This document shows positions 1 through 9,163 of a stretch of 64,000 nucleotides of DNA, one piece after another; position 1 is the first letter of the stretch; the number at the start of each line of letters is the position of its first letter. The position numbers and the translations under genes are program-made. The stretch comes from CAMEGH01 sp052103595 (GTDB lineage Bacteria > Patescibacteriota > Saccharimonadia > Saccharimonadales > Saccharimonadaceae), in the NCBI GenBank assembly GCA_052103595.1, contig JBQEKC010000001.1:575427-639426 (forward strand). Reading direction: 5' to 3'. Below the pieces are notes generated by a model that did not search any database, was not told the origin of the DNA, and saw only the letters and a program-made list of their open reading frames with translations.

Positions 1-12
1 ATTGTACGTCAT

Positions 13-558
13 TTACGCGGCCGGTCTCTCAAGACGCTTTTTTACTTTTGCGCGGTTTTTATGACCAGCACTTTTGCCAATAGCTCGACGAATACCTATC
101 AAGCTACCGAGAGCAATCGCCTCTTCATCCGCTGGCAAACGCTGATCAATCCAGGCTTCTGCATCAACGCCAATGGCTGGTGCAAGCGTGCGGCGTTCGT
201 CATCGTAACTATAGGTATGATTTTTGTTGCTACCAGCTACCACCAAACCTGCGCGGTCGTTGTAGCGTTTTTGCAGGTCTTTTTGGCCAGCCGGCGTGTC
301 GGCGTGCTTGTTTAGGCCACGAGCCCGAGCCGCATTTGCATACATCGCACTGGCCGCCAAAAGCGCCTCTCGGCGCACGTCAAGATCTACCGATGGGCCG
401 GTTTCTGCCGCAAAATTCGTCATATTCACATCTGGCGCGTAGATACGATCCGCGTATAATTCTTCGTAATCAACCTCGTTTTGTGGCGACTCTTCCAGTT
501 CAACATCTTCTGGTGGCAAAATCTCGCCATCAACTTCTCGGTACAACACTTCTTTCAT
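13..558 (-). CDS. hypothetical soluble protein, 181 aa
   Basis: I do not recognise this family. The protein is hydrophilic, has an acidic first third rich in Glu and Asp, and ends in a basic tail (KNRAKVKKRLER). No signal peptide or membrane segment is visible. The reading frame is open further upstream, but the ATG at 558 is preferred because a TATAAT box (566-571, minus strand) lies seven bases before it, the leaderless pattern common in this window. It is transcribed away from the ABC operon starting near 640. The basic tail could bind nucleic acid, but this is speculation. Confidence 0.7.
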   Translation of the reverse strand: MKEVLYREVDGEILPPEDVELEESPQNEVDYEELYADRIYAPDVNMTNFAAETGPSVDLDVRREALLAASAMYANAARARGLNKHADTPAGQKDLQKRYNDRAGLVVAGSNKNHTYSYDDERRTLAPAIGVDAEAWIDQRLPADEEAIALGSLIGIRRAIGKSAGHKNRAKVKKRLERPAA

Positions 559-639
559 ACATACTATTATAACAAAAATAGCGCAAAAAGCAAGCCATCT
601 TGCCCAAAAAACCACATGCGTTATACTAAATATATATTT

Positions 640-1371
640 ATGGTGGAACACATGCACAAAAACACAAACCCAGACGCAAAACCCAATCAAGCGCCCGCAA
701 AAAAAGCGTTTATCAGCGCTGAAAAACTCTCAAAGCAGTATAAAGTGGGGCGCCAAAAAGTACTGGCCGTAAGCAACGTATCGCTCGAAATTAACGAAGG
801 CGAATTTGTGGCCATCGTGGGCGCAAGCGGCAGCGGCAAAAGTACACTGCTGCACCTTTTGGGCGGGCTTGATAAACCGAGCAGTGGCACGATTTTTGTG
901 GACGGCGTACGCCTTACAAAACTAAGCGACCGAAAATTATCGCGCTTTCGCAACCGCACAATTGGCTTTGTGTTTCAATCGTTTTATTTGCAACCCTACT
1001 TGAATGTCCGCAAAAATATAGAAGTCGCTGCCATGCCAAATCGCCTCAAACGCAAAACGCGTGCCTACCGCGCCGAACGACTCGCCAGCGCCGTGGGGCT
1101 TAAAAGCCGCCTTGCACACAAGCCCAGCGAACTTTCTGGCGGGCAAATTCAGCGTGTGGCAATTGCACGCGCGTTGCTTAATCAGCCATCAATTATTTTG
1201 GCAGACGAACCAACTGGCAACCTAGATTCTACCAATAGCGAAGCGATTGTGGCGCTGTTTAAGACGCTGCAGAAAGAACTTGGCGCAACCGTGGTAATTG
1301 CCACCCACGACCACGACATTGCCGCGCAGGCCGACCGCATTATTACCGTAAAAGACGGAGCACTTGTATGA
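640..1371 (+). CDS. ABC transporter ATP-binding protein, MacB/LolD type
   Basis: This is the nucleotide-binding subunit of a MacB/LolD-type (type VII) ABC system, which uses ATP to drive extracytoplasmic work rather than classical import. Walker A (GASGSGKST), Q-loop, signature (LSGGQIQRVAIARA), Walker B (IILADEPTGNLD) and the H-loop ATHDHD are all present in the expected order. A TATACT box at 622-627 precedes the ATGs at 640 and 652. I list 640, but 652 is equally possible because GGTGGA lies four bases before it. The stop overlaps the start of the permease by four bases (ATGA), so the two are translationally coupled. Its partner is the FtsX-like protein next door. Confidence 0.93.
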   Translation: MVEHMHKNTNPDAKPNQAPAKKAFISAEKLSKQYKVGRQKVLAVSNVSLEINEGEFVAIVGASGSGKSTLLHLLGGLDKPSSGTIFVDGVRLTKLSDRKLSRFRNRTIGFVFQSFYLQPYLNVRKNIEVAAMPNRLKRKTRAYRAERLASAVGLKSRLAHKPSELSGGQIQRVAIARALLNQPSIILADEPTGNLDSTNSEAIVALFKTLQKELGATVVIATHDHDIAAQADRIITVKDGALV

Positions 1372-3326
1372 TCCGACTCACCGACACTACCACACTTGCC
1401 TTCACAAAATTGCGCGCCCGCAAAATTCGCACAACAGCAACGGTTGCGCTGGCTAGCCTTCTGTTTGGCGTGCTCGCGGCAGCATCGCTCGTCACCACTG
1501 GCGCGTTTAAAAGTTTGGCCGATTTTCGGGCAGATGGGCTAACCAGCCGCTACATTGTGGCGGTCGACCCGGCGCCATCTGGCGAAGGACTTATTGGCAT
1601 ACAAAAAGATCCTGCTATGGTGGCAGAAGCTAAAAAGCGCTTTGAAGCACTCGTGGCGCAAAAAACCGAAGCCGCAAAAGAGCTCAACATTAGCTATAAT
1701 TCCGTGTCCGAAATAGCACCATACGCACTTTCGGCAGATGGCAAAACCGAGATGCTGCAAATGCACGATTCAAACAATATCGTCCGAACATTGCTGCGCG
1801 AAACCTTCCAAAACAAACCCGTAATTGATGATATAGCGCTGCAAAAAAGTGCCAAAACATACGGCGCCACCACGTTTTTTGCCACAAAAAATTACCATAT
1901 CGAAAACGGTGCAACGCTGAATGTTCTGCCAAAAACTGGCGAAGTGTTTTACGACCAAAACGACGAAATCGCCCAAAATCAGCACTATACGCCGCCAATT
2001 ATTGATGGCAACGCGCTTAATCTGGCGCCAAAAAATATCACCGAACCATTTTTACTTGCACAACATAAGTGGCAGCCAACGGGCGAGAGTATTCCGATTA
2101 TTTTGCCACAAGAAACGGTTGAATTGTTGCTCGAAACAACGCCGCTGCCAGATGACGCGCCGGCGGCCGACAAGAACGCCTATTTACATGAGCTGCGCGA
2201 TAAAGCCGCTGGGCTCACCTTTGCGGCCTGCTACCGAAACGGCGCTTCGAACGCGGCGGTTCAGCAAACGGTTGTGCAGCAAAACGAAATCGCCACACAC
2301 AAAAATGACAAGGAATTTATACCTCCTGCACTGCAATATCAGCTGCCAAACGCTGCTAGTTGCACCAATCCAACTGTGGCAAGTGACACACGCACCGACG
2401 CGCAAAAACAGCAAGACGCTGCACAAAAACAATTCGATGAAACATTTGCGACCGAACCAAGCACGCAAAAAAGTTTTTTTGTGCACTTTAGCGTGGTAGG
2501 GATTTCGCCCAATGGCGATTCTGCGCAAAATTCGTTCAACGAGCCAGAAGAACGTGCCAAAACCGTGCAAGATATCGCGCAATCGATCCTAACAACCAGC
2601 GGCATCGGCCAGGTAATTCCGGAGCATTTGTGGCAGCAAATTCCGGCCAAAGAGCGCGCAAACTACGCCGAACTTTTTACCTACCAACCCTCCTACTTTT
2701 TTGGCAACGAAGATAACCACACGCGCCACGTTGAATTTGCCACTGCGACTGGTGCGCAACAATTTATCGACCAAGAAGCTTGCACCTTCACCATGTATGG
2801 CGATTGCGCGCCCGCTGGCCGAGATTATATGGCAACGTTGATGTTTACCAATAGTGCCGCCATCGACGATTTGCAACGTACATTGCGGCAGTGGTTTTTG
2901 TACGCCATGATTGGCGTGATGGCGCTGGCAGCAGTGATAATGTGGCTGACAGTTGGGCGCACCATTGCCGATGGCCGCCACGAAACGGCGGTGTTTCGGG
3001 CGATTGGCTTTACGCGCAGCGATATTGCGAGCGTCTATGTTGTATACACGCTGCTTTTGGCACTGTTGGTGGCGATACTAGCGACCAGCGTGGGATTTTT
3101 GGGCGCGTACGCGGCGCAGCACTTTTTTGCGCCGCAGCTCACAGCACTTGCCCAATATAATTTTGGCGGGCTCGATCTTGCAAAAGAAGTGTCCCTGCTG
3201 AGCATCGATTCTCATCGACTTTTGCTCATCCTCGCGGCAATTTTTGCCACTGGCTTGCTTAGCATGATTGTGCCGCTACTTGGCAATGTGCGTCGCAGCC
3301 CGATCAAAGACATGCGCGAAGAGTAA
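1368..3326 (+). CDS. FtsX/MacB-like permease with a very large extracytoplasmic domain
   Basis: This 652-residue permease has one N-terminal membrane helix (about residues 25-47), an extracytoplasmic domain of roughly 460 residues, and a C-terminal FtsX block with three helices (about 510-640). That four-helix layout is typical of MacB-type mechanotransmission exporters. The soluble insert is much larger than the usual MacB periplasmic domain of about 230 residues, and contains a few cysteines (FAACYRN, ASCTN, ACTFTMYGDCA) that could form disulfides outside the cell. It overlaps the ATPase gene by four bases. Its substrate is unknown; the secreted cysteine-containing protein just downstream is one candidate. 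Confidence 0.88.
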   Translation: MIRLTDTTTLAFTKLRARKIRTTATVALASLLFGVLAAASLVTTGAFKSLADFRADGLTSRYIVAVDPAPSGEGLIGIQKDPAMVAEAKKRFEALVAQKTEAAKELNISYNSVSEIAPYALSADGKTEMLQMHDSNNIVRTLLRETFQNKPVIDDIALQKSAKTYGATTFFATKNYHIENGATLNVLPKTGEVFYDQNDEIAQNQHYTPPIIDGNALNLAPKNITEPFLLAQHKWQPTGESIPIILPQETVELLLETTPLPDDAPAADKNAYLHELRDKAAGLTFAACYRNGASNAAVQQTVVQQNEIATHKNDKEFIPPALQYQLPNAASCTNPTVASDTRTDAQKQQDAAQKQFDETFATEPSTQKSFFVHFSVVGISPNGDSAQNSFNEPEERAKTVQDIAQSILTTSGIGQVIPEHLWQQIPAKERANYAELFTYQPSYFFGNEDNHTRHVEFATATGAQQFIDQEACTFTMYGDCAPAGRDYMATLMFTNSAAIDDLQRTLRQWFLYAMIGVMALAAVIMWLTVGRTIADGRHETAVFRAIGFTRSDIASVYVVYTLLLALLVAILATSVGFLGAYAAQHFFAPQLTALAQYNFGGLDLAKEVSLLSIDSHRLLLILAAIFATGLLSMIVPLLGNVRRSPIKDMREE

Positions 3327-3347
3327 ATAGATAGACGCGCAGAACTA

Positions 3348-3376
3348 TTGATATGATCACACCGATCTGATACAGT
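3348..3376 (+). promoter_or_regulatory. sigma-70-type promoter for the secreted 4-Cys protein
   Basis: TTGATA (3348-3353), a 17-base spacer and TACAGT (3371-3376) form a good -35/-10 pair just after the permease stop. The gene therefore has its own promoter as well as possible read-through from the ABC pair. Confidence 0.55.
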
Positions 3377-3424
3377 TAACAAAGCTTGATAGATTATCAA
3401 GCAGTCACTGAAGGAGTGATCGGT

Positions 3425-3796
3425 ATGCCCCGTTTCAAGAAACGAGCAAGCTCAAGTGTAATGGCTATGGCGCTTTTTGCCAGTCTAGCCTTTATCACAG
3501 CTGCTCCCGCAAACGCAGCTTCAGGTAAAGTCAGTTGTGGCGTCAACAATCCTGTTGGTATGTGGGTTGAAGTATCTGGCGGAACAAGTGGCTGGGCTAC
3601 ATTGGCAAATACATCATCGCCTCGCGTCAAGAACTGGTCTTACAATACCCAGGGAAAACAATGGCGTGCACGTGTCGGATGTGGTGGCACTTCAGAAAAC
3701 TGGAAGTACTCCATTACTTCAAACTGGACCACGCTCCAAGGGGCAACAGTTAGTTGCGCCGATGAGGGCTGGTTCAAAAAGTGCGTCGCGGGATAG
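3425..3796 (+). CDS. small secreted protein with four cysteines
   Basis: The start at 3425 is chosen because AAGGAG (3411-3416) lies eight bases upstream. The first 30 residues form a classic Sec signal peptide: basic MPRFKKR, a hydrophobic core, then APANAA-S. The mature part of about 92 residues is rich in Trp, Ser, Gly and Thr, with four cysteines (KVSCGV, RVGCGG, TVSCAD, FKKCVA) that could form two disulfides. I do not recognise the family. Size, secretion, disulfide potential and the position next to a MacB-type ABC pair resemble small secreted bacteriocin-like or surface-binding proteins, but no conserved bacteriocin motif is seen. Confidence 0.75.
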   Translation: MPRFKKRASSSVMAMALFASLAFITAAPANAASGKVSCGVNNPVGMWVEVSGGTSGWATLANTSSPRVKNWSYNTQGKQWRARVGCGGTSENWKYSITSNWTTLQGATVSCADEGWFKKCVAG

Positions 3797-3863
3797 CGAC
3801 ACAGACCTGAACAAGTCTACAAACTGTTCATTTTCAACACTATAGACTTTTATCAAACTTACA

Positions 3864-4163
3864 ATGAACAAATACACCATCTCTATCGGCCTCTTCTCGT
3901 TTTTTAGCGTTACCACCACGGTTATTCTTATTTTGGCCCATTCGGGGGCGTTTGTTGGCATGGTCGGCTCAATCGATGCAGCATTCACGGTGTATGGAAT
4001 CAATACGGCAATGTTGATTGTGTCGCTGCTATTTTACATATATCAACGCTCACAACATAATCTTGCGGCGAAGAAAAAATCAGCCATACTAGATGCTTAC
4101 GCAAAGCGTGCCCAACCAAACGAAGAAAAACCAACTGACACCGATTCTACCCGCGATTTGTAA
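3864..4163 (+). CDS. small two-helix membrane protein
   Basis: This 99-residue protein has two predicted transmembrane helices (about residues 5-28 and 40-62) followed by a polar tail rich in Lys, Glu, Asp and Thr. The family is not recognised. It follows the secreted protein by 67 bases and overlaps the convergent gene ending at 4147 by 17 bases. No clear ribosome site is visible ahead of ATG 3864, so the start is the first Met of the open frame. It could be an immunity or accessory membrane protein for the preceding secreted protein; this is only a positional idea. Confidence 0.55.
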   Translation: MNKYTISIGLFSFFSVTTTVILILAHSGAFVGMVGSIDAAFTVYGINTAMLIVSLLFYIYQRSQHNLAAKKKSAILDAYAKRAQPNEEKPTDTDSTRDL

Positions 4164-5481
4164 ACCGCCTAGCGGCATCGCTTGAAAGCGCCAGTAGCAA
4201 GCCAATATGAAGCGATACACTTACAAGCGAACTACCGAACGTAATTGGCTCGCGATAGATAAAAAACTCAATACCTGTTTTGATAATGAAGAGACTTGCT
4301 AAAAATAACAAACCAATTCTTGCAGTGTTACTACCACGCACCACAAACACCACCAAAACCGCTTCTAGTACCACTGCCATCAGTCCAAATGCGACTGAAC
4401 CTGTCGTCATAATATCAAGCTGTACACGCGACGCCATAAACTCTTGCCCGATGCCAAATAGCTCCATCGCTAAAATTGCCACCGCAAGGCCAGCAGCTGC
4501 CACGAGTTGCAGCGGGCGGCGTTTCCATAACGCCTCACCAAGTTCAACTGGCGTGATAAACTCTTTACCTTCATCAAGCAGCGTATTGTCAAAAATGAGG
4601 CCCGGGCGCTGTGGCAACTGAGCGGTTGTTTGCAAGCGCTTCAGTTCAATAATCGGGAGGTTTCCATCTGTTACAATCACATCTCCACCGCCATTACGCG
4701 AATGGTAGCCTGTTGAAAAATCTTCAATCAACGTCACCTTCGCTTTTTTGTTTGCTGCCGCAACAGATTCCACTACAAAATCTCGCTCAATATCGGTATT
4801 TTCATCAATACGATGCGTCAACTGCAATGTAAACCAACTAAAACCCGCTGAGGTGTCGTACGTGGCATCAGCCAACCAGTCAGCCTGATGTCCACCTGGC
4901 AGCAGCCACCCCGTTGGGCAATGCCAAAACCGAATGTGATGCCGCTTACCAGGCGTTCCATCAACCTGCTTTTGATAACTAAAATCTTGCCGTCGACCAA
5001 ATAAATATAGCGCCGAAACAGGTGCGCTTTTGTAGCTACGACGAAACAGCACCGCTAGCACCATCTTCCACGAAGAGCGCGCCGTAATGTCATCTGCTAA
5101 CGTCCAGCCAGCCGCCTCCATCGCTTCGTGCAGCTGCGCTTCGTTACCGCGCACACCAACGTTCACTGGATCACCAAGCAAGCCATCACTGGTGCGGGTT
5201 CGTCCAATGAAATAATCTGGCACATACAGGTGTGAGAGAATGCGGTGCAGGCGCGGCAAGCCCAAATAGGCGATTACTGCCCAAAAAATAATAAAGTACG
5301 CCCAATATGTCCAATCAATGCTCCAGCCTTCAATAAAAAAGAGCAGCCCAAGCCAAAGTGTTGCAAGTCCCGCAAATATAAAAAAGCCCCTATCAAGCAA
5401 TTCGCCAACCGACGTTGTATGCCGCCGCAACTGCGAAGCGGTTTTTTGACGAGGCTGTTTACGATTGACTGGGGGATTCAT
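4147..5481 (-). CDS. membrane protein with LssY-C-like domain
   Basis: The protein (444 aa) has two N-terminal membrane helices (about residues 30-75), a soluble domain resembling the LssY C-terminal domain, and three to four C-terminal helices. The soluble part carries family-like stretches: GLLGDPVNVGVRG, EAAGWTLAD, SAPVSALYLFGRRQD and RHHIRFW. LssY-C domains often accompany PAP2 phosphatases, though none is fused here. ATG 5481 is preferred over an upstream TTG because a TATACT box (5491-5496) is close before it. The function in this organism is unknown. Confidence 0.75.
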   Translation of the reverse strand: MNPPVNRKQPRQKTASQLRRHTTSVGELLDRGFFIFAGLATLWLGLLFFIEGWSIDWTYWAYFIIFWAVIAYLGLPRLHRILSHLYVPDYFIGRTRTSDGLLGDPVNVGVRGNEAQLHEAMEAAGWTLADDITARSSWKMVLAVLFRRSYKSAPVSALYLFGRRQDFSYQKQVDGTPGKRHHIRFWHCPTGWLLPGGHQADWLADATYDTSAGFSWFTLQLTHRIDENTDIERDFVVESVAAANKKAKVTLIEDFSTGYHSRNGGGDVIVTDGNLPIIELKRLQTTAQLPQRPGLIFDNTLLDEGKEFITPVELGEALWKRRPLQLVAAAGLAVAILAMELFGIGQEFMASRVQLDIMTTGSVAFGLMAVVLEAVLVVFVVRGSNTARIGLLFLASLFIIKTGIEFFIYREPITFGSSLVSVSLHIGLLLALSSDAARRFTNRG

Positions 5482-5521
5482 GCTACTTTTAGTATATCGT
5501 GGAGGTCGTACAAAATACAAA

Positions 5522-5548
5522 CCCCCTCACCGCGGGATGGTGAGGGGG
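5522..5548 (-). terminator. intrinsic terminator after the 68-aa gene
   Basis: A perfect ten-base-pair stem (CCCCCTCACC with GGTGAGGGGG) closes a seven-base loop, and on the minus strand it is followed by a T-rich stretch (TTTGTATTTTG). It lies just downstream of the gene ending at 5609. Confidence 0.8.
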
Positions 5549-5608
5549 AGTGTTTGGCACTTGTTTGTTTGCCCTTAGTGTAGCACTAAATGAGGCAAAA
5601 GCACAAGC

Positions 5609-5815
5609 TTATTTTTTCTTAGAAACAGTCAAGAAACCGTTGCGTGGGTTTTCTTTCACAACGCGATCTTCTGGAAGGTCGCATGGTTCACCTTTGTCGT
5701 TCTTCACGTTCTTGCTGAAGAAGTAAATAGTTTGTGGTTTTCCACCGCGCAGAGTTACTTCTGACTTGTGCAGGTAGTAGGTAACGTCTTTAGAATTTGT
5801 GTGACTATAAGCCAT
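5609..5815 (-). CDS. small conserved-looking cytosolic protein, 68 aa
   Basis: This basic 68-residue protein starts MAYSHTNSKDVTYYLHKSEV and ends in SKKK. It has no membrane segment or cysteine pair. It has its own transcription signals: TTGACA (5882-5887), an 18-base spacer and TACCCT, then AGGAGG about 12 bases before the ATG, and a strong terminator at 5522-5548. A dedicated promoter, a strong ribosome site and a terminator suggest high expression. I do not assign a function. Confidence 0.75.
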   Translation of the reverse strand: MAYSHTNSKDVTYYLHKSEVTLRGGKPQTIYFFSKNVKNDKGEPCDLPEDRVVKENPRNGFLTVSKKK

Positions 5816-5857
5816 AAGAATATGTATCCTCCTATTTAGAACATCTTACACCCTCTA

Positions 5858-5887
5858 GGGTACCTCTAGTGCTCATCTGTTGTCAAG
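5858..5887 (-). promoter_or_regulatory. candidate promoter with CTAGAGG direct repeats
   Basis: On the minus strand TTGACA is followed 18 bases later by TACCCT. The heptamer CTAGAGG occurs twice around the -10 (CTAGAGG-TACC-CTAGAGG), which could be an operator. The -35 is perfect, the -10 is weak, and regulation is inferred only. Confidence 0.4.
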
Positions 5888-5889
5888 CA

Positions 5890-6537
5890 TTAAACATCTT
5901 GATATTTTGTCTTGAGGAGAAGTTTGAGTACCATTAGGCTCAAAAGGCGAACGATAATCACTACTCCGATGAAGAGGCTGACAAGGAGCGAAAAGCCTGC
6001 AAAATCGGCTGACCATCGAGGTGAAACGAACACAAATCGATAGCGTTCTGGGTCTGGCAAAGCAACGGTAATATCTGAAACAGGGTCTTCACCTGGCGCA
6101 AATTTGGCAAATTCTCGCGCGAAACATTCTACATATCCTTGCGTATAGCCAGAGAACTGTGGCTTACAAATATCGTCAACTTTTTTATTAATAACATCTC
6201 GCTCAGCGTTACCGTTGGCGCTGGCTTCGGTTGCTTTTTGAATAGTTGCCTCGCTGTCGCGCCGATATTGATGCTCAAGATAGACAGTATTGCCGCTTGT
6301 GTTCATATGCGAAGAGACAAATTGCTGCAAATCAATCAGACGATTACGAGTGTTGTTATCATCACCTTGTTCGTCGGCTGCAATCACCGCGTCACGTCGC
6401 TGAATCATACCAATGTTGTTAAGGCGCAAAAACGTTGCTGTCAAAAAAAGCAACAGTACCAACACAATAATAAGCTGCCACGTCTTCACTCGCTGCAGCT
6501 GCTTAATACTCTTTCTAACAGATCGTGTATTTGCCAC
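5890..6537 (-). CDS. bitopic membrane protein with extracytoplasmic middle domain
   Basis: This 215-residue protein has a basic N-terminus, a membrane helix at about residues 20-40, a polar extracytoplasmic region of about 140 residues with two cysteines (DDICKP, YVECFA), and a second helix near 180-205. The start is a GTG at 6537, because no in-frame ATG fits; TATAAT (6563-6568) and a purine-rich leader lie upstream. The family is not recognised. Confidence 0.7.
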   Translation of the reverse strand: MANTRSVRKSIKQLQRVKTWQLIIVLVLLLFLTATFLRLNNIGMIQRRDAVIAADEQGDDNNTRNRLIDLQQFVSSHMNTSGNTVYLEHQYRRDSEATIQKATEASANGNAERDVINKKVDDICKPQFSGYTQGYVECFAREFAKFAPGEDPVSDITVALPDPERYRFVFVSPRWSADFAGFSLLVSLFIGVVIIVRLLSLMVLKLLLKTKYQDV

Positions 6538-6580
6538 TTCCCACCATTTCCTTACTTACGACTCATTATAGCACAGTTGG

Positions 6581-7795
6581 CTATCGTCGATAGAGCGGGA
6601 AGCGGGCCGAACCGATCAGTAACGTCACGCCCCCAATCACGATAAACGAAAGGTACAGCCCAGGCTGCTCGCCACAAAAATACAGTAACACCGCCGCACA
6701 CAGAAACATAAGTGCCGAGCCAAGATTAAGTGATACTTCAATCAGCAGGAGATACGCAATCCTATGCCCCGAACGATCCGCTAAATCAAACATGCCGCGC
6801 ATAAACGACATCGCATATGCAGTTGAAGCTGTTTCGCGAGCAACGTTTACCGCGCCAGCAGCCACGGGCGATGCGACGAGCGGACGCACCATGTGCACCA
6901 TCGCATTGGCAATAACACCGTAACGCAGTAGTTCCTGGCCACGACGGCGATCAACAATTCGACCATAAATTCGTGGCAAAATCAGCCCCACTGTCAGTGT
7001 TACCGAAGCAAGCGCACCAATCTGGGCATACGCTTCGTCTCCAGAGCCAGCCAACACAATTGCCACCAAGAAAAGCTGCCACAGTACCACTGTTCCTGCA
7101 TTATCCACGCCAATTGCCGCTTCTGCCACTAAGCTGCGCCACGTTTGCTTCCAAGGAAAACCGCTAAACGATATTTTTTGATGCGTTCGAACAGGCTCTG
7201 ACGTCATAAAAAGCGGGATAGCTGAAGCCAAAAACAGCGCCGTTGCTACCCACACTGTAACGTCCGCACCAAACAGCCACGCCACAACACCACCAAGCAA
7301 CGGGCTCATCCCTGCCGCTACTTTGTCCATAATGTTCATAAAACCAAGTTCGCGCCCAGCATGATCAATATTCTTCACCTTTGAAAAACTCACCAAATGC
7401 GACATATCATACAGTGTTACCGACACAGCATAAAACGCCAAATGCCCCACCAGCGCCCAGACATTCCACTCTGACACCATCAAAAAGAAGAGTAGCGCCG
7501 GGATCATCACAAGATTTGCAAAGAACATGCCGTGCTTCGGACCAAATCGTGCCAAAATGCGCGCGCACGGATACGAAATCAGCACCTTAAACAAAAAATA
7601 ACACGCATACGCACTGGCAATGAAAAGCACTGAGTAGCCATGCTTATACATATACACTGCCACCACGACCGAGATGAGCGAGGTGGCGGTCATGCGCAAC
7701 AAACGAGCCGCATACAATTCTGCGACCTCGCTAAGGGTTGCATGACGCCAAAAGTGACGCCGCAATAGCAAACGATGAATGAATTTTTCTAACAT
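6581..7795 (-). CDS. MFS-type transporter
   Basis: The 404-residue polytopic protein has about twelve hydrophobic segments and the short charged loops of the major facilitator superfamily, such as ARILARFGPKHG between helices 2 and 3 and GRIVDRRRGQELLRYG in the second half. The substrate cannot be read from the sequence; an efflux role is common for such lone transporters. A TATACT box lies about 30 bases upstream of ATG 7795. The gene is divergent from murC. Confidence 0.8.
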   Translation of the reverse strand: MLEKFIHRLLLRRHFWRHATLSEVAELYAARLLRMTATSLISVVVAVYMYKHGYSVLFIASAYACYFLFKVLISYPCARILARFGPKHGMFFANLVMIPALLFFLMVSEWNVWALVGHLAFYAVSVTLYDMSHLVSFSKVKNIDHAGRELGFMNIMDKVAAGMSPLLGGVVAWLFGADVTVWVATALFLASAIPLFMTSEPVRTHQKISFSGFPWKQTWRSLVAEAAIGVDNAGTVVLWQLFLVAIVLAGSGDEAYAQIGALASVTLTVGLILPRIYGRIVDRRRGQELLRYGVIANAMVHMVRPLVASPVAAGAVNVARETASTAYAMSFMRGMFDLADRSGHRIAYLLLIEVSLNLGSALMFLCAAVLLYFCGEQPGLYLSFIVIGGVTLLIGSARFPLYRR

Positions 7796-7882
7796 ATGTT
7801 TGTTCTACTGTTTTAACTTACTGCTAGTATAGCATACCCCTTTCACGCATAAAACTCGCTCTATAAGTGCTATACTAATGGT

Positions 7883-9163
7883 ATGAGAATTTACTTTTCT
7901 GGGATTGGTGGTGTTGGTATTGGGCCACTTGCGCTGATTGCACACGAAGCCGGACACAGTGTGACAGGATCTGATCGTTCAGAAAGCTTAATGACGCGTG
8001 AAATCGCCGATCATGCTATTTCTTATAGCCTTGATCAATCTGGCGAATACCTGCGCCGCACCCATGAGACTGAAACGATTGACTGGTTTGTGCATACATC
8101 GGCGCTGCCAGCCGACCACCCAGAGCTCATGCTGGCACGCGAACTTGGCATCAAAACGGCCAAACGAGACGAGCTGTTGGCGCATATCATTGGCGAGAAA
8201 AACCTCAAGCTTATTGCTATCGCTGGTACGCACGGCAAAACCACCACTACCGGTATGATGGTGTGGATATTGAAGCAGCTTGGCATTCCCGTCAGTTATT
8301 CCATCGGTACAACGCTTTCCTGGGGTCCAAGCGGCCACTTCGACCCAGCCAGCGACTATTTTGTATATGAGTGCGACGAATTTGACCGCAACTTCCTTCA
8401 TTTTTCACCCGAACGAGCCATTATTACCTCGATCGAACACGATCATGTTGATACCTACCCCACCGAAGCGGAGTATTTTGCTGCGTTTTGTCAGTTTATT
8501 ACACAGTCGCACCGTAGCGTAGTATGGCAGCAAGATCTTCCAGCGGAATTTATGCAAAACAGCACTAGCGACGTACAAATTATTGATAAAACTGCTGACG
8601 AAACACAGCAGCAACTTGCACACATTCCTCTTGCCGGGCAACATAATCGGGAGAATGCATACCTCGTACTGGCAGATTGCCTTCGGAGCGGCCTTGACCA
8701 AGAAAAAGTGGTAGCAGCACTTGCTTCGTTCCCTGGCACAAATCGTCGTTTTGAAAAGCTGGCCGATGGACTATACAGCGACTACGGCCATCACCCAGCA
8801 GAAATTAAAGCTACTTTACAAATGGCCAGCGAGATTTCTGACAATGTCGTGCTCGTGTATCAACCGCACCAAAATATTCGCCAGCACGATATTCGCCACG
8901 AATATACCGATGCCTTGTTTGCAGATGCGGCAGAAGTATTTTGGCTCCCAACCTATTTAAGCCGCGAGAACCCTGACTTAGCACTCCTATCACCAGAAGA
9001 ACTGACTACGCAGCTTTCTACTACACAAGTACACAACGCTGATACGAACCAGGCGTTATGGCAACAGATTGAGGAAAAACGCCAGGCGGATGCACTTGTG
9101 CTCTGCATGGGCGCCGGCACAATTGACGGTTGGTTGCGTGAGCAACTTACGCCATCTCGCTAG
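7883..9163 (+). CDS. murC: UDP-N-acetylmuramate--L-alanine ligase (MurC-type Mur ligase)
   Basis: MurC adds L-alanine to UDP-MurNAc, the first step of peptidoglycan stem-peptide synthesis in the cytosol. The N-terminal Rossmann motif FSGIGGVGIGPLA, the P-loop AIAGTHGKTTTTGMM, the central ECDEFDRNF/SIEHDHVDTY stretch and the C-terminal YGHHPAEIKATL are MurC hallmarks. At 426 residues it is slightly short for the family (about 450-490). Mpl, which uses a tripeptide, is a close relative and cannot be wholly excluded. TATACT (7871-7876) ends six bases before ATG 7883, so the mRNA is probably leaderless. The stop overlaps the convergent mazG-like gene. Confidence 0.88.
   Translation: MRIYFSGIGGVGIGPLALIAHEAGHSVTGSDRSESLMTREIADHAISYSLDQSGEYLRRTHETETIDWFVHTSALPADHPELMLARELGIKTAKRDELLAHIIGEKNLKLIAIAGTHGKTTTTGMMVWILKQLGIPVSYSIGTTLSWGPSGHFDPASDYFVYECDEFDRNFLHFSPERAIITSIEHDHVDTYPTEAEYFAAFCQFITQSHRSVVWQQDLPAEFMQNSTSDVQIIDKTADETQQQLAHIPLAGQHNRENAYLVLADCLRSGLDQEKVVAALASFPGTNRRFEKLADGLYSDYGHHPAEIKATLQMASEISDNVVLVYQPHQNIRQHDIRHEYTDALFADAAEVFWLPTYLSRENPDLALLSPEELTTQLSTTQVHNADTNQALWQQIEEKRQADALVLCMGAGTIDGWLREQLTPSR

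Noticed and set aside
3425..3796. Lactococcin-972-type bacteriocin
   Set aside because: The protein is secreted and near an ABC pair, but the family's glycine/tryptophan pattern is absent and the permease is MacB-like, not the family's typical membrane protein.
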